DNA of 5,382 bases from the NCBI GenBank assembly GCA_947463105.1, contig CANHSD010000202.1:1-5382 (forward strand), read 5' to 3'. The stretch's first letter is position 1. Every line of letters begins with the position of its first letter. Made by a program: the position numbers and the translations under genes. A model generated the notes under the pieces. The model made no database searches, was not told the DNA's origin, and saw only the letters and a list, made by a program, of their open reading frames with translations. The DNA is from Chitinophagaceae bacterium. GTDB lineage: Bacteria; Bacteroidota; Bacteroidia; Chitinophagales; Chitinophagaceae. Shown here piece after piece: positions 1 to 5,382 of the stretch.

Positions 1-3000
1 ATTGTCCATCTAACCATGCCGATGTTTCTTCTTCAGAAAAATGGGAGGCAATGGTGATGGATGCATACCAAACAGCGGATGACCCAAGTCCTAATTTCCG
101 GCTGGCAGAATCCAACATCAGGTATGATGCAAGGGTGGAGAAATTGAATTGGCAATCACGGACAGCAATACCCATGCAAAAAGCTATTGAAATAGGAAAT
201 GCAGGTGATCCACCTTGGAATAAATTGTTGAGCAGGCCAATCCCTTTTTTTAAAGATCTGGGAATCAAGGATTATGTTTCAATGAATATAATCAATGCGG
301 GTTCCATGGTTACCCATGAAGGTAAATTACCATACAATTGTCAGGTGCATCCTGTTTTAAAAGTAAGAACAAGCACACCTGGTTTGAAGATAAAGGTCTT
401 TACCAACATTTTCACGTTCTTGGGTGAGCCAACAATTAGGGGTGAATATATTACCAAAGCCGGTGAGCAAGAATTTGAATTTCCCGCATGGATGAATGGG
501 GAAACAGTAATATACCAAATCCCCAAAGGGATAGAGGTGGTTAAATTACAATACCGCGAATCTTCATTTGATGCAGCAGTTGAGGGTGAATTCAATTCGG
601 ATGATGCAATGTTGGATCAGATATGGAAGAAAGGCCAGCGGACATTGTTTTTGAGCATGCGCGACAATTACATGGATTGCCCTGATAGGGAAAGGGCCGC
701 TTGGACAGGCGATATCGTGTCACAAACTGCACAATCTTTCTATTCGCTATCCACTTCCTCGCATACACTTTCAAAAAAGTGGTTGTTAGAAATGAGTGGT
801 TGGAACAAGCCGAATGGTGAATTTTCATCACCTGTTCCAGCCGGCAATTCTGATTTAGAAATTCCAGATCAAACCCTCACAACATTTGGTCTGCAAGGTG
901 TTTGGAATTATTATATGAACACAGGAGATTCTGCAATTTTGAGAAGGATATTTCCACAAGTGGACAGGAATTTGGGGTTTTGGGAATATGATGCGAATGG
1001 ATTGATCAATGTTCGGGTATCCGGAAATAGATGGATTTGGGGAGACAGGGGAAACCAGATTGACATGAAGGGCTTATACAATATGCTCTATGCTGGCGTG
1101 CTCAGTTCCATGGCTAAAATTGCTGTGGTAATAGATAAACCTCAAAAAGCAGATGAGTACTTGATGAAGTTCAATGCATTGAGGGCTGCAATAAGAAGAA
1201 ACATGTTGGTAGGTAATGGTTTCAAGTCTACTGAAGTTAATTTTTATGACGAAAGGGTTCAGGCATTCGCCATCCTTAATGGAATTGCTGAAGTAGTTGA
1301 TCATGCTGGTTTAATGTCAATCATCAATACTGGATTTAATGCCAGCCCGTACATGGAGCAGTTCATCATTCAGGCAATGATGAAGTCTGGATTCATTGAA
1401 GAAGGACTTAGACGAATCAAGAAGAGGTATGGGTTAATGGCGGAGGATACAAACTGGTCTACACTTTGGGAGGGATGGTCTATTCCGAATGATGAATTCG
1501 GCGGAACAACACCGAATCATGCCTGGAGTGGTGGAGCAGTTTATTTGTTGCCTATGTATGTTCACGGGATAATGCCAACCAGGGTAGGGTATGAAAGAAT
1601 AAGCATCAGACCATTGGATGGATCCATAAAGAACTCCGCAGTCAAGGTGCCTTCGGTTCTGGGATTGATACAATCGAGTTTTAAGTATGGGGTAAATAGT
1701 CTTGGTGTTAAAGTCGATTTGCCCAGTAAAGTTGTTGCGGTGCTTGAGCTGCCAAGGCGTTACCGTCAGATTTTATTGAATGGCGAACTGATCATGAAGC
1801 ATGGTTCATTTACAAATCAAGGGCTAAAGTTTGCAGTATGGGATAGCGATACTTCATTGGTTAAAATTGAACTTACTGGTGGGAACTGGTTAATTGAAGC
1901 CAATAACAATTCAAATTATCCTTCACCTCTTGAGATGAGTGGTTTGGGAAATGAACCCCAAAAACTATGTTTGAAAACCAATCAGTTGCTAAGTGTGCGC
2001 TTGATGATGCTTTCTTCCCTTGCCTCAAAAACAGATTTTCGTGGTAAGGTCCGTTGGTATTACAATGATGTTTTATCTGTTAATGATACCATTGGATTTA
2101 TCTGTCCTGATAAAATTGGATCTTACAGGGCAGCAGTTATTTTTGAAAATGGCGGCACTGTTCATACTGAAACTATTCAATTGTATGCAGTTGAAAAGCC
2201 TTTTGTGAACAATACATTTTATTCTTTTTGTAAAAATGCACAAGCCCCAAAACTGGAAGCCTCAGCTTCCAGTGGCAACAGTCTTAATTGGTTTAATGTT
2301 AAGATGGAATCTTTGGGTGCTCAAAATCCACAACCTTTGACATCTTTAACTGGAACGACAAGTTTCCATGTTGCACAGGTTGATGGAAATGGCTGTAGCA
2401 GTGATACTGCGAGTATCGCAATATTGGTTAGGGAAAATCCTCCGGCTCCTCAAGTGGCAGCTATATCTTATTGTCAATATCAAAATCCAAATCAACTCAA
2501 CGCATCATCAGGTTTTGGCCAGGTGGTAAAATGGGTGGATACGCTCACTAAGTTGCCACTGGCCGAAACAATAAAGCCAATCCCCTCTACCCAAATTCCT
2601 GGTTTGTTCAAATACATTTGTTTTGCACAGGATACCTTGACGGGATGTTTTAGTGATGTTTCGGCACTTGAGGTTGTTGTAAATCAAAAACCATTAAAGC
2701 CTGCGCTGGATTCGATTCTGATTTGTGAAGGTTCTGCACCTGGAAGTAAATTAGTAAACAATTTTATTGGGCATTCGTATAATTGGTATCATCCTGATCA
2801 AAAACCAATTGCAACCTCTAATAACACGGTGGAGGTTTCGACGATCAATCCAGGGACATTTAAGTTCTTAATGAGCAGGCTAAATCTGGCGACCAAATGT
2901 GAGAGTGATTTATCTGCGGTAGTTGTATCGATTGTCCCTTTGCCACCCAAGCCGATGTTGGAGCAATCTTCTCCTGGAAAGCTCAGTGTAGTTCCCTCTT

Positions 3001-3410
3001 TAGAAGCGGTTTGGTATAGAAACAATGAACTGATAAAGTCATATGTTGGTACTTCCTTAAGTATTTCATTGCCAGGGCTTTATAGCGCTTCGTTTATTGC
3101 CAGGGGATGTATTGGTGAAACTTCCAACATCTTTCATCATTTGACGAGTAATTTAATTCTGGGCCAGTCAAATAGGGTAGTCATTTATCCCAATCCGGTT
3201 CAATGGTATTTGAATGTTGATTTACCGTTAACATTAACCGAAAATGGAGAGATTAAAATTTTGAATTCATCTGGCCAATTGCTGAAAACAGTTCGAGGTA
3301 TATCAAATCGTGCATTAATCGATCTTTCTACCCTTCCCCATGGCAATTATTATTTAACCATTTATTCAAATGGTACATTGATGTATCTGGTAAATTTCAT
3401 CAAAGACTAG
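1..3410 (+). CDS. Secreted GH78-type alpha-L-rhamnosidase with Ig-like modules and T9SS sorting domain (5' partial)
   Basis: Likely an exported glycosidase that removes terminal alpha-L-rhamnose from glycans. The frame is open to base 1, so the real start and signal peptide lie upstream; residue numbers here count from the internal Met codon at base 51. Residues ~1-180 form a beta-rich region. Residues ~185-510 match the six-hairpin GH78 catalytic domain: the motif DCPDRERAAWTGD gives D209, E214 and D221, with the same spacing as the catalytic acidic residues of characterised GH78 enzymes, and TLWEGW supplies the second conserved Glu, E474. HAWSGG and a hydrophobic stretch follow, as usual in the family. 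Residues ~507-590 fit the C-terminal beta domain. Residues ~637-1035 are Ig-like modules, several with paired Cys (C727/C782, C808/C866, C892/C950). Residues ~1041-1119 are a T9SS type-A sorting domain, beginning near YPNP (1046-1049) and ending in a short beta segment and KD. The fold and export route are well supported; the exact substrate is inferred. Confidence 0.9.
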   Translation, partial: CPSNHADVSSSEKWEAMVMDAYQTADDPSPNFRLAESNIRYDARVEKLNWQSRTAIPMQKAIEIGNAGDPPWNKLLSRPIPFFKDLGIKDYVSMNIINAGSMVTHEGKLPYNCQVHPVLKVRTSTPGLKIKVFTNIFTFLGEPTIRGEYITKAGEQEFEFPAWMNGETVIYQIPKGIEVVKLQYRESSFDAAVEGEFNSDDAMLDQIWKKGQRTLFLSMRDNYMDCPDRERAAWTGDIVSQTAQSFYSLSTSSHTLSKKWLLEMSGWNKPNGEFSSPVPAGNSDLEIPDQTLTTFGLQGVWNYYMNTGDSAILRRIFPQVDRNLGFWEYDANGLINVRVSGNRWIWGDRGNQIDMKGLYNMLYAGVLSSMAKIAVVIDKPQKADEYLMKFNALRAAIRRNMLVGNGFKSTEVNFYDERVQAFAILNGIAEVVDHAGLMSIINTGFNASPYMEQFIIQAMMKSGFIEEGLRRIKKRYGLMAEDTNWSTLWEGWSIPNDEFGGTTPNHAWSGGAVYLLPMYVHGIMPTRVGYERISIRPLDGSIKNSAVKVPSVLGLIQSSFKYGVNSLGVKVDLPSKVVAVLELPRRYRQILLNGELIMKHGSFTNQGLKFAVWDSDTSLVKIELTGGNWLIEANNNSNYPSPLEMSGLGNEPQKLCLKTNQLLSVRLMMLSSLASKTDFRGKVRWYYNDVLSVNDTIGFICPDKIGSYRAAVIFENGGTVHTETIQLYAVEKPFVNNTFYSFCKNAQAPKLEASASSGNSLNWFNVKMESLGAQNPQPLTSLTGTTSFHVAQVDGNGCSSDTASIAILVRENPPAPQVAAISYCQYQNPNQLNASSGFGQVVKWVDTLTKLPLAETIKPIPSTQIPGLFKYICFAQDTLTGCFSDVSALEVVVNQKPLKPALDSILICEGSAPGSKLVNNFIGHSYNWYHPDQKPIATSNNTVEVSTINPGTFKFLMSRLNLATKCESDLSAVVVSIVPLPPKPMLEQSSPGKLSVVPSLEAVWYRNNELIKSYVGTSLSISLPGLYSASFIARGCIGETSNIFHHLTSNLILGQSNRVVIYPNPVQWYLNVDLPLTLTENGEIKILNSSGQLLKTVRGISNRALIDLSTLPHGNYYLTIYSNGTLMYLVNFIKD

Positions 3411-3434
3411 CGCAAAGACTTATAAGCTGGTATA

Positions 3435-3465
3435 TTAGTTTTTTATTATCATTTAACTAACTTTG
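3435..3465 (+). promoter_or_regulatory. Putative Bacteroidetes-type promoter for the two-component operon
   Basis: TAACTTTG at 3458-3465 matches the Bacteroidetes -7 element TAnnTTTG exactly. TTAG at 3435-3438 matches three of four bases of the -33 element TTTG, and the spacer is exactly 19 bp, the usual distance. Transcription would start near 3470 and leave a leader of about 100 nt before the kinase ATG. The -7 element sits inside a short inverted repeat (TTAAC at 3453-3457, GTTAA at 3465-3469) that could be an operator or chance. The region is AT-rich, so the match is suggestive, not proven. Confidence 0.45.
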
Positions 3466-3570
3466 TTAACCGATGTTGGGTAAGCATGTCACGCCAGACC
3501 TTAGTAAACTGAAGAATTGGTGTTGTAACATTGAATTGAGGAAGTAGACAGGGTATAATTTATTTTTATT

Positions 3571-4884
3571 ATGGATTTTATCAGCGTAATGGTTGGCGCA
3601 ATGGCAACACAGTTTCTTCTGATGGGGTTTTATTTTTTTATTTTTAAAAAAATTGAATTTCTCAATTTGATGTTGTGTGGCCTGTCCATGTTGATTTTTA
3701 CTTTGTTTGTAATGTTTCCTGAGATTGCTGAAGTATGGCAGCAATACGGATTTTCTTTTACCATCGAAGTGAGGAATGTATTTGTGTTTTTGTCATCAGC
3801 TTTTTACTATGAGTTTGTTCGAAAGTATTTGAGTGAAGAAAACAAACATGCCTTTTTTCGCAAAGTCATGAGATTATTCGCAATCGTATATTTTATAATT
3901 GCGGGGCTCTACGCAGTCAGAAACTTTTTGGGTGAGTCCGCTCAATGGATGGTGGGATTTTTTTACTTTTTTTATTTTGCTAACTACCTTGTTCAGGCTT
4001 ATGTGGTCGTTTATCTTCTCTTGATCAGAGACCCAAGGGTCAGGTTAGTCGCCATTGGCACATTGTTTATGTTTGTTATTATAAAAATCGCATTGATACC
4101 CAATTATAAAGCAGAGCAGTTGGATTCCAATCTGACGAATGTTTCAATTTTCAGTTTGCTTGGCTTGACGATTAATTTCCTTTTTTTTACGTTTTCATTG
4201 ATTTATGGTTTTTGGGTGCGGAGCAAGGAGATGACTCGCTTGGAGTTGGAAAGGACAATGGAGCTCTATCAGCAAAGGGTTGATATCAGCAATGATCTCC
4301 ATGATGATCTTGGCGCCACTTTGAGCAGCCTGCACATTTATTCTTCTATTGCACAAAAATATGTTAAATCGAATCCAGTTAAAACAAAGGCAAATCTCGA
4401 CCTAATTTCTACAAATGTTTTTACCCTGATGGAAAAAATTAATGATGTAATATGGTCTGTGAGCACAAAACAATCAAATGTAAGTATGCTGAGTACCCGC
4501 ATCAAAGATTGTTTTGTGAACATTTTTGATGCAGCTGGTATTAACTGCACCTATGAAATCGATGAAATCATTGAGACGGGCATTACAGGTTTGAAAGCCA
4601 GAAAGCTTTTGTTGCTTTTTGCAAAGGAAGCAATCAATAACGCTATTAAACACAGCGGCGCTAGTAAAATGAGATTCTCTATACAGAAGAGCAACGATAA
4701 TCTGTTGATGTCCATTGAAGACAATGGAAAAGGTATCGGAGATTTGGATTTTAACAAAGGAAATGGATTGACCAATCTTAAACACCGTGCTGATCAATTG
4801 AATGGTCATTTTTCGATTGAAACGCTTAAATCTGGCGGCACTTTGGTAGAATGCATGATTCCTATCACTAATATTAGTCTTTAG
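3571..4884 (+). CDS. Seven-transmembrane sensor histidine kinase (HisKA_3 class)
   Basis: Inner-membrane sensor kinase that should autophosphorylate on His244 and pass the phosphate to the regulator encoded next. Seven hydrophobic segments are visible at about residues 5-25, 30-49, 66-83, 101-118, 127-152, 158-176 and 191-216. Basic clusters (K26-K27, R84-R101, R153-R158, R217) place the N-terminus outside and the kinase inside. No signal peptide plus periplasmic domain, PAS or HAMP is seen; a short charged helix (217-240) links membrane and kinase. The H-box is NDLHDDLGATLS with H244. The ATPase domain shows the N-box EAINNAIKHS (N357), the G1 box DNGKGIG (D384), the G2 box GNGLTNLKHRA (397-407) and a late SGGTLVECMIP. 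This order is typical of NarX/DegS-like kinases. The ATG at 3571 is the first start after an in-frame TAA at 3556; no clear Shine-Dalgarno precedes it, which is normal in this phylum. The sensed signal is unknown. Confidence 0.93.
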   Translation: MDFISVMVGAMATQFLLMGFYFFIFKKIEFLNLMLCGLSMLIFTLFVMFPEIAEVWQQYGFSFTIEVRNVFVFLSSAFYYEFVRKYLSEENKHAFFRKVMRLFAIVYFIIAGLYAVRNFLGESAQWMVGFFYFFYFANYLVQAYVVVYLLLIRDPRVRLVAIGTLFMFVIIKIALIPNYKAEQLDSNLTNVSIFSLLGLTINFLFFTFSLIYGFWVRSKEMTRLELERTMELYQQRVDISNDLHDDLGATLSSLHIYSSIAQKYVKSNPVKTKANLDLISTNVFTLMEKINDVIWSVSTKQSNVSMLSTRIKDCFVNIFDAAGINCTYEIDEIIETGITGLKARKLLLLFAKEAINNAIKHSGASKMRFSIQKSNDNLLMSIEDNGKGIGDLDFNKGNGLTNLKHRADQLNGHFSIETLKSGGTLVECMIPITNISL

Positions 4885-4914
4885 AATTCACTCTTTATGG
4901 AATAATTTTATTTC

Positions 4915-5382
4915 ATGATACGAGTCGTGGTTTTTGACGACAGCCCAGAAAGGCTGGTTAGTTTGACTGCTTTATTCACTATCAATGATCAAATTGATTG
5001 TGTTGGAACTTTTTCCGACTGTGCCAATTTTGAGAGCAAACTAAAGTGTAATCCTGATGTTATTTTGATGGATATAAGGATGCCTGTAATGGATGGGATT
5101 ACTGCTACCATCAAAATTAAACAACTTTACCCCGACATCAAGGTCATCATGCAGACTGTTTTTGATGATGATGAAAAAATATTCCTTAGCCTAAAAGCCG
5201 GTGCAGAAGGGTATATCCTCAAAAGTACTACAGGAGAAAAGGTTATCCAATGCATAGTAGATGTATTCAATGGTGGGGCTGTAATGACCCCATCAATTGC
5301 ACTCCGTGTTGCCAAATTTTTCAATTCAGCCGAGACTGCCCAAAAACAGCTGAGCCAGAATCTCACTGCCAGGGAGAGAGAA
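4915..5382 (+). CDS. NarL/LuxR-family response regulator (3' partial)
   Basis: Cytoplasmic transcription regulator, probably the phosphorylation partner of the kinase 30 bp upstream. The 156 visible residues contain a complete receiver domain: acidic pocket D8-D9, phospho-acceptor D53 in VILMDIRMPVMDG, switch Thr T81, and the conserved Lys K103 in GYILKS, preceded by KAGAEG. The segment GGAVMTPSIALRV (about 121-133) is the linker typical of NarL-type regulators. At the window edge LTARERE (150-156) is the opening of the LuxR-type helix-turn-helix, so about 60 residues of DNA-binding domain should lie beyond base 5382. The ATG at 4915 is the only sensible start: the ATG at 4897 in the same frame runs into TAA at 4903. 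A weak GGAA (4899-4902) lies 12 nt upstream. Short spacing and shared strand argue for cotranscription with the kinase. Target genes cannot be read from the window. Confidence 0.93.
   Translation, partial: MIRVVVFDDSPERLVSLTALFTINDQIDCVGTFSDCANFESKLKCNPDVILMDIRMPVMDGITATIKIKQLYPDIKVIMQTVFDDDEKIFLSLKAGAEGYILKSTTGEKVIQCIVDVFNGGAVMTPSIALRVAKFFNSAETAQKQLSQNLTARERE

Noticed and set aside
341..1673. Several minus-strand open frames of 70-85 codons opposite the hydrolase.
   Set aside because: They lie fully within a well-supported gene on the other strand, show no recognisable motifs, and are expected shadows.
3401..3420. Direct repeat CAAAGACT at 3401-3408 and 3413-3420 around the hydrolase stop codon.
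   Set aside because: Eight bases, one copy inside the coding region, with no element or target-site context; likely chance.
3424..3444. Possible intrinsic terminator after the hydrolase: stem 3424-3430 with 3435-3441, then a T run to 3444.
   Set aside because: The stem is only 7 bp, three pairs are G-U and just one is G-C, so it would be very unstable; it also overlaps the putative -33 element.
3536..3563. Second promoter-like match: TTG at 3536-3538 and TATAAT at 3554-3559.
   Set aside because: The spacing is short, it fits the Bacteroidetes consensus less well than the upstream site, and it would leave almost no leader before the ATG at 3571.
3631..3652. T-run followed by an A7 run inside the kinase gene, considered as a frameshift or slippage site.
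   Set aside because: The reading frame is intact through it, the codons do not form a proper slippery heptamer in frame, and no alternative product is suggested.
4903..4910. TAATTTTA in the kinase-regulator gap as an internal promoter.
   Set aside because: It lacks the final G of TAnnTTTG, has no convincing -33 and lies in very AT-rich sequence; cotranscription is simpler.
4338..5366. Minus-strand open frames opposite the kinase and regulator, the longest 111 codons.
   Set aside because: They overlap the ATPase and receiver domains, whose conserved motifs fix the + strand as coding.

Overview
The window looks like chromosomal DNA of an AT-rich Bacteroidota (Bacteroidetes) bacterium. Four things point there: a C-terminal type IX secretion (T9SS, Por-secretion-tail) sorting domain, Ig-like repeats of the kind common in Cytophaga/Chitinophaga-type secreted proteins, ribosome-binding sites that are weak or absent, and one good match to the Bacteroidetes promoter form (-33 TTTG, -7 TAnnTTTG). 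Genus or species cannot be read from it.

Layout: all genes are on the + strand. (1) Bases 1-3410 hold the 3' part of a large secreted glycoside hydrolase of the alpha-L-rhamnosidase (GH78) type. Its true start lies upstream of the window. It has an N-terminal beta region, an (alpha/alpha)6 catalytic barrel with the family's acidic residues in place, a C-terminal beta domain, about four to five Ig-like modules and a T9SS sorting domain. (2) Bases 3411-3570 are a 160-bp gap that holds a plausible promoter. (3) Bases 3571-4884 encode a seven-transmembrane sensor histidine kinase of the HisKA_3 (NarX/DegS-like) class. (4) After 30 bp, bases 4915-5382 encode its likely partner, a NarL/LuxR-family response regulator, cut by the window end just as its DNA-binding domain begins.

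How they fit together: the kinase and regulator almost certainly form a two-component operon. Signal sensing in or at the inner membrane would drive phosphotransfer from His244 to Asp53 of the regulator. The hydrolase would act on rhamnose-containing glycans outside the cell after T9SS export. Whether the two-component pair controls the hydrolase is only a guess from adjacency: the hydrolase lies upstream, and the pair appears to have its own promoter.

I see no mobile element, CRISPR array, tRNA or rRNA, and no clear new system. The window reads as ordinary Bacteroidota polysaccharide-degradation and signalling genes with a few points worth checking.
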